The notes: generated by a model from the letters alone, not told the origin. 64,000 bases of DNA from Plebeiibacterium sediminum (GCF_026013605.1 NZ_JAPDPJ010000035.1:1-64000), one strand, 5' to 3'; shown: positions 17,220 through 27,008, numbered from the stretch's first letter. Made by a program: numbers and translations.

Positions 17220-20200
17220 ATGATAATGAAAGAGGAAGTGTTCAACTTAAAACCAACCAAGAAGGATCGTAAGGAAATGATCCAGTACATCAACCTTCAA
17301 TTGGCTGCTCTTGGGCAACCTCTGTTTCAAGATGAAACAGATGCTCAAAAAAAACTTTCCAACACTAAATTTTTAGAGTTAACGGAAGGTCTAATCAGCA
17401 GTTTTAGAGAAAAATCGAGATTGTTGTCTGATCACCTTTCACCGGTTGATTCAAGGATACAAAACTTTATCGATGATTATTTAAAGGATGTAAACATTGA
17501 CAAATCATTGCGCATACCTAATAACACATTGGTGTTAAACCAAAAAGGTATGGCAAGAGAAGTAAGTTTACCACCCAATGGTGATACCTTTAAAAATGAT
17601 CTTGTAAGTTCTTACAGAGTTAAACAGGGTATACTTAATAACCCAGCTAATGACAAAAGAACAACCAAGGGAACCTTCCACATTGTTGCTGGTGGATTAC
17701 CTGTTCCTCTTGACAAAAAAGAAGTGCCAAAGGAAACTTTTGCTCATTTATTAAATGCGGCTCTTAATCCATCTGACGATTTTAAAGTTCTTCCTTTTAC
17801 TGCGAATCAGGATAACCAGGCAAAAGTTATGGTTTCATTACTTCTTCGTCCGGTAGTATGTCCTAAGGTTCAAGGTGTAATTGAAGAAAAAAGTATGGAA
17901 ATACGTTTCTTTGCACCAGGCTGTTTAGCAAGTAACCTTGATTTCGTAGAAAACATTTTTGGAAATGCAGGAGATCACAACCTTGCTGAAAACGATGCTG
18001 CTCTTGATGTTGAGCACTGGACTGGTCATACTGGATGTATTATTCTTGCTCCACAACTAACAAAACTTAAAAAGAAAGACATCGGATTACCACATATTTC
18101 AGAAGCTACTGAGCGTCAGAAAAAAGATGGAATGTGCTGGGAAAATGAAGATGAATTATATAACGAAGGTGGCGCATTTAAAGTAACATGTCGCGATGAC
18201 AGAGGCGTTGTAGTTACTTTAATTGCTGACAACTACTACGGATACTCTAAAAAAGAGGTTAAAACTCAAATTGGATACTCAGCTAACTTATTTGGATTAG
18301 TTGAAGAAGAGCATGCTGGTGGAGCTATTGCTTTCCCTCGTGGAATTATGAGTGAAAACGTATTTGGTAAAAACTTTTCTGAGAAATTTGACTATAGCTT
18401 TAACTTTAAAGAAGCAATGGATCTTCTTGGAGATAAAGTTGATATCAAACCAGAAGGTTATGCTACTGATAAAAAATACGATAGCATCGTTTATATTCCT
18501 GAAAATGCAGATATCGACATTCAAAAAAGTTCAGTATCATGGGATATTAATGGAAAAGAGTTTGCTTTAAAATTATCTCCGGAAAAAATTTATGTTCACC
18601 CATCAGGAGATAAATTCCAATTAGTTAAGCACCCGGCTCAACCACTATGGAGAATAATCCATACAAGTGCAGAAGGAATGTTCTGTCATAAACCTTGTAC
18701 TGTATCAGGTGGTGGAAAATCAGAAATTTCCAAGTCGTTACAAAACGCAATTAAATACGGAACATTTAACATCCTAAATCTTGAAGAAGACTTTAAGTTA
18801 GCTGATGAAGTAATTAACAAAGACTTCTCTACCAGATGGAAGGATTACAAGCCAGGTGCAGTATCTCACGATACCCGTAGCTTTTTAAGCCCTGAGCGTA
18901 CATTAGGTTCTGCTGTAAAATTATTAACTCCATCAGATCAATACAATGAGGAGTATAATCAGTTCTTAAGAAATATTCCAGAGCATATCCGCACTTTGGT
19001 TCTATTCGTAAAACGTTTATACAGAAACGATACAGAACAAGGTAACTGGAAAGACTACATGTCTGTTGAAATGGTTAACGGACGTGCCGGAACAACTCTT
19101 TTATATAAAAACAACCCTGTAATTGGTAGTTATGTACGTATCGGATTTAGTAAAGATCAAGATTGGTTAGTACATAAATTACGTTCTGACTTTGTGCCTA
19201 GTCATAAAATTCAGATGGAAGATGATATTACCGCTTCTATTACAATTCCAGCGTCAAGAGTTAAATATCTTAACAAAGAATATAAGAACCTTTCATTAAA
19301 AGTTACTGCAAACTGTGAAAGTCACTTATTCCAGCGTCCTGATGAAGCTGTAATCAGAGGTTATGATTTAGAAGCTGAGTATGATATTGTTCAAAATGGT
19401 ACATTCTTAACTAACTACGAACCATTGCGTAAGGCTGATGCGATTGAGTTAATTGAAGATGCTATCAACTTTGACAAATATACTCAACCAGTTAAAGATC
19501 ATATTTTAAAAGTAGCTAACAGTGAAAAAGATTGTTACTTTGTAACTCCATCTCATACTCGTATTGTAGAGGACGGTCCGACTAAGAACCCTAGATATCT
19601 ACAAAAGAATATTTATGCTGTAGAGACTGAGGATAGCTATCTTGCTGAAGTAGGTATCAGACTTAGAAGAAGAATTACTCCTGAAGAACCAGTTGTTCAC
19701 ATGGTAAATGCAGTTCTACCTGGTCGTAGAAATAACCCTGCTGATAAAGAGAATGGAATCAGACCACTAAGTGTTTACAATCCTATTCACTATCAGGAAT
19801 TACCTGAATTATTTATGGACTTCATCTGTAGTTTAACAGGTAAATCTCCATCAACAACAGGTGCAGGATCAGAAGGAGCCTTAACTAAAGGACCTTTTAA
19901 CATGCTTGCTCCTACTTCAGACTTAAATAACGCATTACTTTCTTATATTCTTACAGAATACCAAGGATTTAGTTCTGCTGCAGGATATATCGGACAATCA
20001 AGATTCGATCACGATATCAGCCTTTTAATTCCTGAAATCTGGGCTCGTTTAGTACCTGAAGACAGAGATCCTAAATTATTGATCGAAACAGGTTGTTTAG
20101 AAAAACTTGAAGACTTTGAATACGAAGGTAAAAAAGTTCTTGCAAGCCGTTTAGGATACAGAATTACTGAAAACTTTGCATTTAGATGTATGAACCGTCT

Positions 20201-20702
20201 ATTTGATGAACCTCAGGCTGTATTTAACGACGAAATGCTTAAACCAGAACTTCAAGGAATGGACGACTTTGTTGATGGTATCAATAACATTGTTGAAGCA
20301 CAACAAAAAGTAGCGTTGGCTTACTTTGAAGATGGCAGTATTGAGGCAGCAATTCCTCCTTTAAAAATTCTTCTTAGCATTATGGCTTATGGAGAATATG
20401 AAGGAAAAACAATTGATAATCCTGAATTACGTAAGTGTTTTGATCGTGAAACAGTTATCAATAGCGATTGGTACAAAGAAAGATTAGCCTTAAAGCAAAA
20501 ACAAAATCTTGCATTCATTCAATCTCAATTAAACAACCTTGAAACTTTTGCGGCTGCAAAAGAAAATGCTGAGTTAGTTGAACAAATGGATATTGCCAAC
20601 AGAATTCAAATTGCAAAAGATAAAATTGAATATATTAAGTCTGAGCAATATATTATTGATATTACTGGTACAATTGGCGCTGACCCTCTTTATAAGAAAT
20701 AA
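17220..20702 (+). CDS. Very large cytoplasmic enzyme, candidate PPi-type PEP carboxykinase
   Basis: The protein has 1160 residues and no signal peptide or membrane segment. The size fits the PPi-type phosphoenolpyruvate carboxykinases, which are about twice as large as ATP/GTP PEPCKs. A glycine-rich phosphate-binding-like loop is visible (SGGGKSE, residues 496-502). Other conserved-looking blocks are EHWTGHTGCIILAPQ (265-279), EEEHAGGAIAFPRG (362-375) and a segment near 870-900 (TGKSPSTTGAGSEGAL). PPi-PEPCKs interconvert oxaloacetate with PEP using pyrophosphate. Arginine codons are often CGT here, unlike many neighbours, which suggests high expression and a central metabolic role. The family assignment rests on size and motif memory, so treat it as a hypothesis. 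The start may be the first or third codon (MIMKEE). Confidence 0.5.
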   Translation: MIMKEEVFNLKPTKKDRKEMIQYINLQLAALGQPLFQDETDAQKKLSNTKFLELTEGLISSFREKSRLLSDHLSPVDSRIQNFIDDYLKDVNIDKSLRIPNNTLVLNQKGMAREVSLPPNGDTFKNDLVSSYRVKQGILNNPANDKRTTKGTFHIVAGGLPVPLDKKEVPKETFAHLLNAALNPSDDFKVLPFTANQDNQAKVMVSLLLRPVVCPKVQGVIEEKSMEIRFFAPGCLASNLDFVENIFGNAGDHNLAENDAALDVEHWTGHTGCIILAPQLTKLKKKDIGLPHISEATERQKKDGMCWENEDELYNEGGAFKVTCRDDRGVVVTLIADNYYGYSKKEVKTQIGYSANLFGLVEEEHAGGAIAFPRGIMSENVFGKNFSEKFDYSFNFKEAMDLLGDKVDIKPEGYATDKKYDSIVYIPENADIDIQKSSVSWDINGKEFALKLSPEKIYVHPSGDKFQLVKHPAQPLWRIIHTSAEGMFCHKPCTVSGGGKSEISKSLQNAIKYGTFNILNLEEDFKLADEVINKDFSTRWKDYKPGAVSHDTRSFLSPERTLGSAVKLLTPSDQYNEEYNQFLRNIPEHIRTLVLFVKRLYRNDTEQGNWKDYMSVEMVNGRAGTTLLYKNNPVIGSYVRIGFSKDQDWLVHKLRSDFVPSHKIQMEDDITASITIPASRVKYLNKEYKNLSLKVTANCESHLFQRPDEAVIRGYDLEAEYDIVQNGTFLTNYEPLRKADAIELIEDAINFDKYTQPVKDHILKVANSEKDCYFVTPSHTRIVEDGPTKNPRYLQKNIYAVETEDSYLAEVGIRLRRRITPEEPVVHMVNAVLPGRRNNPADKENGIRPLSVYNPIHYQELPELFMDFICSLTGKSPSTTGAGSEGALTKGPFNMLAPTSDLNNALLSYILTEYQGFSSAAGYIGQSRFDHDISLLIPEIWARLVPEDRDPKLLIETGCLEKLEDFEYEGKKVLASRLGYRITENFAFRCMNRLFDEPQAVFNDEMLKPELQGMDDFVDGINNIVEAQQKVALAYFEDGSIEAAIPPLKILLSIMAYGEYEGKTIDNPELRKCFDRETVINSDWYKERLALKQKQNLAFIQSQLNNLETFAAAKENAELVEQMDIANRIQIAKDKIEYIKSEQYIIDITGTIGADPLYKK

Positions 20703-20718
20703 TCTTGTAAATGATATA

Positions 20719-20755
20719 AAAAAAAGAGGTTACTTTTTGGTAACCTCTTTTTTTT
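20719..20755. terminator. Bidirectional terminator between convergent genes
   Basis: AAAGAGGTTAC pairs with GTAACCTCTTT around a 6-nt loop, with an A run before and a T run after. It lies between the convergent ends at 20702 and 20762 and can serve both strands. Confidence 0.92.
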
Positions 20756-20761
20756 ATGCCT

Positions 20762-21454
20762 TTATTTTTTATTGCAATACTTATCCAGGTTTTGTTTTGA
20801 AGCTTCATACCCCATATCAAGTGCCTGCTGCCAATCTATACATGCATCTTCTTTCTTCCCTTTCATATATAAACAAACTCCCCTGTTATAAAAAGCAGCA
20901 GCAAACTCAGGTTTTAACTTAATGGTATAATTATAATCCTGCAATGCACCATCGTACATTTTCATCTGCATAAAACAATTTGCTCTGTTGAAATAATAAT
21001 AGTGTACTAAATAAAAATCTTCACCGTTTCTCTTGGCATAATTTGTAGCATTGGTATACTCTAAAATGGCTTCGGGTAATTCTGAACTATCTTTAAATAT
21101 TTCGGCCAAATAAAAACAAAGCTCATCATCATCAGAAAATATTCGTTTCCCTTTCTCTAGTGCCCTTACAACTGTATCTTTATTGCTTTTGTCACTGAGC
21201 CATACCTTATAAATCATTAAATAAGTTTCTCTTAAAACGGAATCAACAGAAAGTGCTTTAACCAACGAGGTTAGTGCTTCCTCACATCTTTTATCTTCAA
21301 GGTAAGTCTGGGCTTTATCCATTAGGTCCAATGCCAGGTTCCTGTTATCCATATCAACAACATAACTTTTTTGGCTTTGGATATTCATCCCAATTAAAAA
21401 CAATATGATTACTCCAACCCACTTCATTATAAATTGTTTAATTACAATTATCAT
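20762..21454 (-). CDS. Secreted TPR protein
   Basis: The 230-residue protein has an N-terminal hydrophobic signal (WVGVIILFLIGMNIQSQ) and then TPR units through most of its length. Clear repeats include ALDLMDKAQTYLEDKRCEEA, VHYYYFNRANCFMQMKMYDG and FAAAFYNRGVCLYMKGKKED. TPRs mediate protein-protein contacts; partner and role are unknown. The first codons (MIIVIKQFIMKWVG) suggest a better start at Met10 (position 21427), which puts the signal peptide at the N-terminus. Confidence 0.8.
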   Translation of the reverse strand: MIIVIKQFIMKWVGVIILFLIGMNIQSQKSYVVDMDNRNLALDLMDKAQTYLEDKRCEEALTSLVKALSVDSVLRETYLMIYKVWLSDKSNKDTVVRALEKGKRIFSDDDELCFYLAEIFKDSSELPEAILEYTNATNYAKRNGEDFYLVHYYYFNRANCFMQMKMYDGALQDYNYTIKLKPEFAAAFYNRGVCLYMKGKKEDACIDWQQALDMGYEASKQNLDKYCNKK

Positions 21455-21639
21455 GAACTATCAGAACCGGGTAACAGCAATATCAAACTAAGTTTATAAT
21501 AAGGTTCAAAAAACTTTTACTCCTGCCCTATACTCCACAAATAACAGTATAAAGTTAAAGCAGAAACCATTTTTATTCAATACTCATTAATAGTGAAGTG
21601 TGATTTAAAGTATTTTTTAGGATGTTTAATTATTATAAA

Positions 21640-22752
21640 TTAAGATGCCACCTCATACAGTTCTACATCTTTTTCTTTACCTTTTAACTTGATTTTATCC
21701 ACAAAAAGAATCTTGTACCGGTCTTGATTACTCATGATAACATTAGCAAATGATTTGGTAACCAGTAACTCTTTTTTATAAGGTTTACACTGCTTCTGTA
21801 TTCTGGCAGCTGTATTTAAAACATCACCATGAAAGGCCAGTTCTGTTTTTATTTCACCCACCTCTGCAGACATAACTTTACCGGCATTTATTGAGGCTGA
21901 AAACACAGGATATACACCATATTTCTTCATAAAATACTTTTCATGCTCCTGTAACTCCTCTTTAAACAGAAAGAAGAAATCTACGGCTTTTTTATAATTT
22001 TGAATTTTGGATGCATTCCATGTAACAACAACTTCATCTCCTACATATTGATAAACTCTCCCACTGGTCATCAACAATGAATTGGTTAGCATTTTAAAAC
22101 AATCCTGTATAAAATAACTGTATTTCGCATGACCTAACTTCTCTGCAAACTCCGTTGAGGACTGAAGATCCAGAAACATAAATATTAAATATTCTTCCCT
22201 CGGACGTTGATAATACCCCATCATTACCCTACCTAACTTTCTAAATCCAATTTGCTTAAAGAGGGTAATAAGCAGCTGATAAACATAACTGCTGGCAAAC
22301 ATTACAATAAAGAAAAACAGCGTAGTAGAATTGAATAAAAATCTGGATAAATTAGGTTTAACTTCTGAAAAATCCAGCCCCTGCTCTACGGTATAATGAA
22401 CTACTGCCAACAACAATCCTATCACCACAAATACTGCAGTATCAAATAATACCACAATTACAGTTAGCCTTTTTATATGAAACTTACGTACCAGTTTTGG
22501 ATAAATAAGAAACTGCATGTACCAGCTTATCAGAGCAAAAATGGATATTATAATAGACGAAGCCAATAAACGTTGCTTCATAAAAAGCATACCTTTACTA
22601 AATGCATCTGCAATATCTACACTTTTATATCCCAAAGATTGAATAAATATGGCAAAACGAATCGCTATATTCCAAAAAAGCAGAACATTTATAAACTGAC
22701 CAAAATGGAATTTTAGCTTGGCTCCTGCATATTTACGTTTTAAAAATGTCAT
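21640..22752 (-). CDS. Membrane-bound class III adenylate/guanylate cyclase
   Basis: The 370-residue protein has about four transmembrane helices in the first 165 residues and a class III nucleotide cyclase domain at about 185-365. Metal-binding aspartates are present in FLDLQSSTEF and YVGDEVVVTW. The later motif FHGDVLNTAARIQ supplies the conserved Asn and Arg of the active site, so the domain looks catalytically competent. It probably makes cAMP or cGMP in response to a membrane signal. The closing segment IKLKGKEKDVELYEV is typical of the family. The gene stands alone between two terminators. Confidence 0.9.
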   Translation of the reverse strand: MTFLKRKYAGAKLKFHFGQFINVLLFWNIAIRFAIFIQSLGYKSVDIADAFSKGMLFMKQRLLASSIIISIFALISWYMQFLIYPKLVRKFHIKRLTVIVVLFDTAVFVVIGLLLAVVHYTVEQGLDFSEVKPNLSRFLFNSTTLFFFIVMFASSYVYQLLITLFKQIGFRKLGRVMMGYYQRPREEYLIFMFLDLQSSTEFAEKLGHAKYSYFIQDCFKMLTNSLLMTSGRVYQYVGDEVVVTWNASKIQNYKKAVDFFFLFKEELQEHEKYFMKKYGVYPVFSASINAGKVMSAEVGEIKTELAFHGDVLNTAARIQKQCKPYKKELLVTKSFANVIMSNQDRYKILFVDKIKLKGKEKDVELYEVAS

Positions 22753-22842
22753 TTATACGAATCTCTGTATGTAATTTTGATTACGGAAGAACAAATATAC
22801 TAATGTTCGAAGGTTTTTAGCCATCCAACTTTATATTATAAG

Positions 22843-22867
22843 AAAAGCCTCCCGAAGGAAGCTTTTA
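22843..22867 (-). terminator. Terminator after TonB receptor gene
   Basis: AAAAGC(C)TCC pairs with GGA(A)GCTTTT across a CGAA tetraloop. It lies 20 bp past the stop of the receptor at 22887 on the minus strand. Confidence 0.75.
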
Positions 22868-22886
22868 TATTACAATATTTTTCTGA

Positions 22887-24962
22887 TTACTTGAACCCTA
22901 AATTAAATTGCATACCAACTTTTACCCATTTGCCGGGTTGATAAAGCTGACCGATATCTGTATATTTTTTATCAAACAAATTCGTTACTTCAGCATATAA
23001 TCGGTAAGCTGGTTGTGACCATACAATTTTTAAGTCAACAACTTCAAACGGTTCATATTCTTTTGATGTTTCCACACCTGTTGTTATATCATACTCAGAA
23101 TAACCTCCTACTCTATCCTGATACTGTAAAGTCCATGAAGCACTTAGCTCAGAAAATATTTTATGATTCAAAGTTGCTGAAAACTTATGTTTTAAGTAGT
23201 CAAACACGTAGCGAGAATTATATCCTTCAGGAATAGATTTGTCCTGATTTAACCAGGAATAATTCATCTGGAAACTTTTTAAAACGTCCTGACCTTCAAA
23301 CAACTTCACTAAATTTAAATTTCCATTAAACTCAATACCATAAGTTTGTATGTCATTAATATTCGATGTTTTCCATTTCTCATCAACAGGAGCATTTGCC
23401 GGTTTACCCCAATCAATCATATTTTTACCATTACGGGTAAATGCAGATAAATTGAATCTGACACCATTGGCATTATTAAACTTAACTCCACCTTCATAGG
23501 TTAATGACTCTTCTGGTTTTAAGTCCGGATTACCCTGAATAGTTGAACTGTTATAAAATAAGTCAGTATAAGTTGGCATTCTCATAGACTTATTAACGCT
23601 TCCATATATTTTAAAAACATCATTAATCCAATAACCTAAATCAATACCTGGAAATACATCAAACTCCCACCCCAGATCAGAGTTTACATATGCCATTAAT
23701 CCTGCTGAAATTGAGAACTTATTGTAAGAATAACTATGCTCTAAAAACAACGAAGTATTTGACCTGTTATATTTTTTTGTGAAAAAAGCATCTTTTTCTC
23801 CAGGTACTGATATCTTATCATCCATATCTTTACCCAAAACATTACTCCAGATACTTTCTGATCTAAAATCGCCTCCTAATGCTGTTTTACCGTACTTCCA
23901 TTTTATAACCTTATTGGTATTTAACCCGAAAACATCAGTTAAATGATAGTTATGACCACCATACCAGGAAGCAGCATTTACAAAATCGCGGAATAATTCG
24001 AAACGATCCTGATGACGACGCCAGTAAATAGAAGATTTGAAAGGATTTTTGCTTTTTGAAGAAAAACTTAAACTTGCGAAAGTAGTTTTTGTTTGTTCAT
24101 ATTGGTTGGGATAACGAGCTGAATAAAAAGAATTGGAGCCAAAACCTTTGTCAGTATATCCAACTTGCAACTCTACCTGCTCATTATCTATATTAAGTTG
24201 ACCTTGATAGAACAAATTATAGGCACTAAAATCTGTATTATCAATATATCCATTACTTGCCAACTTATTTGCAGCGATAAAACTCTTAAACTGTTTTGTA
24301 GCTATTGTTGTATTTGCTCCAAGGTTATATAAACCATGGTCACCTCCCATTAGGTTAGCTTTAACCCCTGTTTTATTGCTAGTTCCGGTAATAAAATTTA
24401 TTGCTCCACTAAAAGCATTTGCTCCATGCACTCTAGCACCCGGTCCTTCTAAAATTTCAATTCTTTCAATACTTTGAAAATCAACAGGAATATTTAAACT
24501 ATGATGTCCAGTTTGCGGATCTGTAACATTAATACCATTAAGTAATATCATTACCTGATCAAAAGATCCTCCACGAACACTAATGTCCGACTGGACTCCC
24601 AATGGTCCTCTTTGTCTCACATCTACCTGAGCTACATATTCAAGTAACTGATCGACACTTTGTACCGGTAACGCTTCTATTTCTTTTTTGGAAATAACCG
24701 TTACTACTCTCCCTATCTCTGAATACAAGACAGGTGTTCTTCTTGCCGACACTTCTATTTCCTGCAAACTTACTTTTTTGTTTACAGAAGAAGTATCCGT
24801 TTGTGCAAATGTTTGTGTATATCCAATAAATGTAAAATACATAATAGACAACATTCCTATTTTGATACATCTATTTAAAGAATTAAATACGGCGTATCTT
24901 GAACCTTGCCATTTCTTAAACATTATTGCGACATCACAACCAAAAATTGAATTTAATCGCAT
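22887..24962 (-). CDS. TonB-dependent outer-membrane receptor
   Basis: The 691-residue protein is a TonB-dependent transporter. After the N-terminal leader a TonB-box-like stretch (VSLQEIEVSARRTPVLYSEIG) precedes a plug domain (VDQLLEYVAQVDVRQRG, SVRGGSFDQVMILLNGINVT, RIEILEGPGARVHGANAFSG). A 22-strand-type barrel follows, and the protein ends in an aromatic strand (VKVGMQFNLGFK). It lacks the CarboxypepD_reg domain of SusC proteins, so BtuB-like or siderophore/metal uptake is more likely. No cobalamin riboswitch was recognised upstream. The predicted signal sequence lies unusually far in (about 37-54, ending QTFAQ), so the start may be one of the internal Mets (residues 14 or 37). Confidence 0.92.
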   Translation of the reverse strand: MRLNSIFGCDVAIMFKKWQGSRYAVFNSLNRCIKIGMLSIMYFTFIGYTQTFAQTDTSSVNKKVSLQEIEVSARRTPVLYSEIGRVVTVISKKEIEALPVQSVDQLLEYVAQVDVRQRGPLGVQSDISVRGGSFDQVMILLNGINVTDPQTGHHSLNIPVDFQSIERIEILEGPGARVHGANAFSGAINFITGTSNKTGVKANLMGGDHGLYNLGANTTIATKQFKSFIAANKLASNGYIDNTDFSAYNLFYQGQLNIDNEQVELQVGYTDKGFGSNSFYSARYPNQYEQTKTTFASLSFSSKSKNPFKSSIYWRRHQDRFELFRDFVNAASWYGGHNYHLTDVFGLNTNKVIKWKYGKTALGGDFRSESIWSNVLGKDMDDKISVPGEKDAFFTKKYNRSNTSLFLEHSYSYNKFSISAGLMAYVNSDLGWEFDVFPGIDLGYWINDVFKIYGSVNKSMRMPTYTDLFYNSSTIQGNPDLKPEESLTYEGGVKFNNANGVRFNLSAFTRNGKNMIDWGKPANAPVDEKWKTSNINDIQTYGIEFNGNLNLVKLFEGQDVLKSFQMNYSWLNQDKSIPEGYNSRYVFDYLKHKFSATLNHKIFSELSASWTLQYQDRVGGYSEYDITTGVETSKEYEPFEVVDLKIVWSQPAYRLYAEVTNLFDKKYTDIGQLYQPGKWVKVGMQFNLGFK

Positions 24963-25078
24963 ACTCTTATTTTAATTAATTTTAAATAAGGCGCAAAAAT
25001 AATAAAATTATAACGGTAAAATAATGAGAATACAATTATTAGAAGAAGAATAAGCTATAAGACTAAGGGGATATAAAT

Positions 25079-25148
25079 AAAAAAGCCGCTGTAAAACGTT
25101 CATACAGCGACTTTCAATCTTTAACCAAACCTAACCCTAAACTATGAG
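25079..25148 (-). ncRNA. Candidate small RNA of about 70 nt with its own promoter and terminator
   Basis: On the minus strand a -33 TTG (25183-25185) and a near-consensus -7 (CATCTTTG, 25155-25162) are 20 nt apart. They are followed by about 70 nt that end in a strong hairpin (GTCGCTGTA paired with TACAGCGGC) and a T run. The transcript would contain the pyrimidine/purine-biased stretch between TTAACTCATAG and GGTTAAAGATTG and no ORF. The hairpin is not the terminator of a flanking gene, because the HIT gene upstream has its own at 25296-25333. Confidence 0.45.
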
Positions 25149-25154
25149 TTAATA

Positions 25155-25185
25155 CAAAGATGAATATTTTTTTAATAACTACCAA
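25155..25185 (-). promoter_or_regulatory. Promoter of the candidate small RNA
   Basis: TTG (25183-25185), a 20-nt spacer and CATCTTTG (25155-25162) on the minus strand match the -33/-7 layout with one mismatch (C for T in TAnnTTTG). Confidence 0.45.
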
Positions 25186-25295
25186 ATTTTTCAACAACTT
25201 TTTGTTTAAAATTTTACATTACAAAAATAAACAACACCTACTTTTAATATCCAGAAACCTAATTGCCAATATCTTACAAACACCCTCTGCTAAAT

Positions 25296-25333
25296 AAAAA
25301 AAAAGAGTCATAATTAAAAACTACGACTCCTTT
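25296..25333 (-). terminator. Terminator after HIT gene
   Basis: On the minus strand GGAGTCGTAGTT pairs with AATTATGACTC with a few mismatches and is followed by a long T run. It lies 23 bp past the HIT-protein stop. Confidence 0.8.
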
Positions 25334-25355
25334 CTATTTTCTTTTGAAATACAGT

Positions 25356-25781
25356 TTAAAGATTTGCTTTTATTTCTGCAATCATTTGATCATATTCTTC
25401 ATCTGACAAATAGGTCTGTTGTGGATTCATTTCAAAAACACCACCAAATTTATATCCATCCTGATACTTAGGCGCTATGTGCATATGAATATGAGTTAAG
25501 GTATCAGAATACGCTCCATAATTAATTTTAGTAGGATTAAATACTTTTTGTAGAGCTTTACCAACTGTAGCAACATCTTTCATAAAAGCATTACGATCTT
25601 CATCTGATAATTCATGAAATTCTACTCCATGATCTTTATAAACCACATTACACCTACCTTTATAAGATTGCTCTTTAAATAAGAATAGTTGCGACACTTC
25701 TAAATCACAAATCTTAATCATTAATTCATCTAGGATTGGCAATTTTTGACAATACAAACATTCTGAAACAGGACTAGTCAT
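25356..25781 (-). CDS. HIT family nucleotide hydrolase/transferase
   Basis: The 141-residue protein belongs to the histidine triad family. The active-site HxHxH is visible as H97-I-H99-M-H101 (THIHMHIAP), followed by the usual KYQDG loop. An N-terminal ECLYC motif (C8, C11) may bind zinc, as in many HIT proteins. Length fits the family. HIT enzymes hydrolyse nucleoside phosphoramidates or dinucleotide polyphosphates. The gene stands 61 bp downstream of the sugar kinase on the same strand. Confidence 0.92.
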   Translation of the reverse strand: MTSPVSECLYCQKLPILDELMIKICDLEVSQLFLFKEQSYKGRCNVVYKDHGVEFHELSDEDRNAFMKDVATVGKALQKVFNPTKINYGAYSDTLTHIHMHIAPKYQDGYKFGGVFEMNPQQTYLSDEEYDQMIAEIKANL

Positions 25782-25842
25782 AATTTTTATTTTTAGTTAT
25801 ATAAATACTTTATTTTGGGATAATAATTTTCGTTTAGATAAG

Positions 25843-26856
25843 CTATTTCTGCATCTTATTCATTACCTCTTCCACTTCTTCAATTGTAACCTGATTGGAA
25901 TCACCCTTTACTGTATGTTTTAGGCAAGATGCAGCTATTCCAAAATTTAATATCCGATTACAATCTTCCGGCCACATTAATAAACCATAAAGAATACCTG
26001 CTGTAAAAGCATCTCCTCCACCTACACGATCCACAATATGTGTTATCGAATAAGTTGGTGTTTCAATCAAGCCTGATCCATCAAAAACAAGCCCTCGGAG
26101 TGTATTATTGCTTGCATTAATATTTCCTCTTCGTGTAGTAATAATCTTTTTGATTTTTGGATAGGTTTTCATTACTAGCTGAGATGATTGAATAAATGAA
26201 TCATTGGTAAACTTACCTCTAATACTATCATCAACTTCTATACCCATGGCATGCTCAGCATCATATTCGTTTCCAAAAACAATATCGCACATTGAAACAA
26301 GTGAAGGCATTACATCATTTGGCGTTTTACCATAATTCCATAGGTTTTCACGAAGATTTATATCGCAAGAAATGGTAATCCCCTTATGATGAGCCACTGT
26401 TATTGCTTCTTCTAACACACTGGTTGTATCAGCCGACAAAGCAGCACTTAAACCAGACCAATGAAACAAGTCAACGCCCTCAAATACAGTTTCCCAATCG
26501 ATCATTCCTCGCTGTAGCGTGGCAAAAGAAGAATCCTCTCTATCGTAAACTACTTTTGAACCTCTGTGAACAGCGCCTGTTTCCAAATAATACAATCCCA
26601 AACGCTTACCTCCATAAACGATGTCTTTTGTATCTATACCAAATTGTTTGATATAATTAGTACAGGCACGCCCCATGTCATTATCTGGCAACCGTGTAAC
26701 AAGACCTGTATGAATATTGAAATTATTAAGCGAAATGGCCACGTTAGTTTCTCCTCCACCGTAGGTAACATTCAGTTTTTCAGCTTGTGAAAAACGCTCA
26801 TGCTCCTCTGTGGCCAACCGTAACATGACCTCTCCAAAAACAACAACTTTTTGCAT
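25843..26856 (-). CDS. kdgK: PfkB-family sugar kinase, 2-dehydro-3-deoxygluconate kinase-like
   Basis: The 337-residue protein is a PfkB/ribokinase family kinase. The N-terminus (VVVFGEVMLRLATEE) and GGGETNVAISL match KDG kinases, and the catalytic signature DRVGGGDAFTAGIL is near residues 278-291. KDG kinase phosphorylates 2-keto-3-deoxygluconate at C6 in uronic acid and pectin/alginate breakdown. No aldolase or uronate gene lies next to it, so the substrate is inferred from similarity only. Confidence 0.8.
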   Translation of the reverse strand: MQKVVVFGEVMLRLATEEHERFSQAEKLNVTYGGGETNVAISLNNFNIHTGLVTRLPDNDMGRACTNYIKQFGIDTKDIVYGGKRLGLYYLETGAVHRGSKVVYDREDSSFATLQRGMIDWETVFEGVDLFHWSGLSAALSADTTSVLEEAITVAHHKGITISCDINLRENLWNYGKTPNDVMPSLVSMCDIVFGNEYDAEHAMGIEVDDSIRGKFTNDSFIQSSQLVMKTYPKIKKIITTRRGNINASNNTLRGLVFDGSGLIETPTYSITHIVDRVGGGDAFTAGILYGLLMWPEDCNRILNFGIAASCLKHTVKGDSNQVTIEEVEEVMNKMQK

Positions 26857-26974
26857 TTTATTTCAAATAAATGATTAAATCAAAAAGTCTCTGAAGAATT
26901 GTTTTGTGAAGGTCAAATGTAATACCTAATTCTAAACTGAACAAGTTTTAACCTGAATAACGAAGATAAATAAT

Positions 26975-27008
26975 ACAAAAAACGCCATAAAGAATCTTTA
27001 TGACGTTT
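26975..27008 (-). terminator. Terminator of the TPR/barrel operon
   Basis: On the minus strand AACGTCATAAAG pairs with CTTTATGGCGTT around a 3-nt loop, followed by a T run. It lies about 50 bp past the barrel-protein stop at 27061. Confidence 0.88.

Noticed and set aside
24963-25078. Cobalamin riboswitch upstream of the TonB receptor
   Set aside because: No B12-box or extended structured leader is visible, only AT-rich DNA and a -7-like TATTTTTG at 24994-25001.
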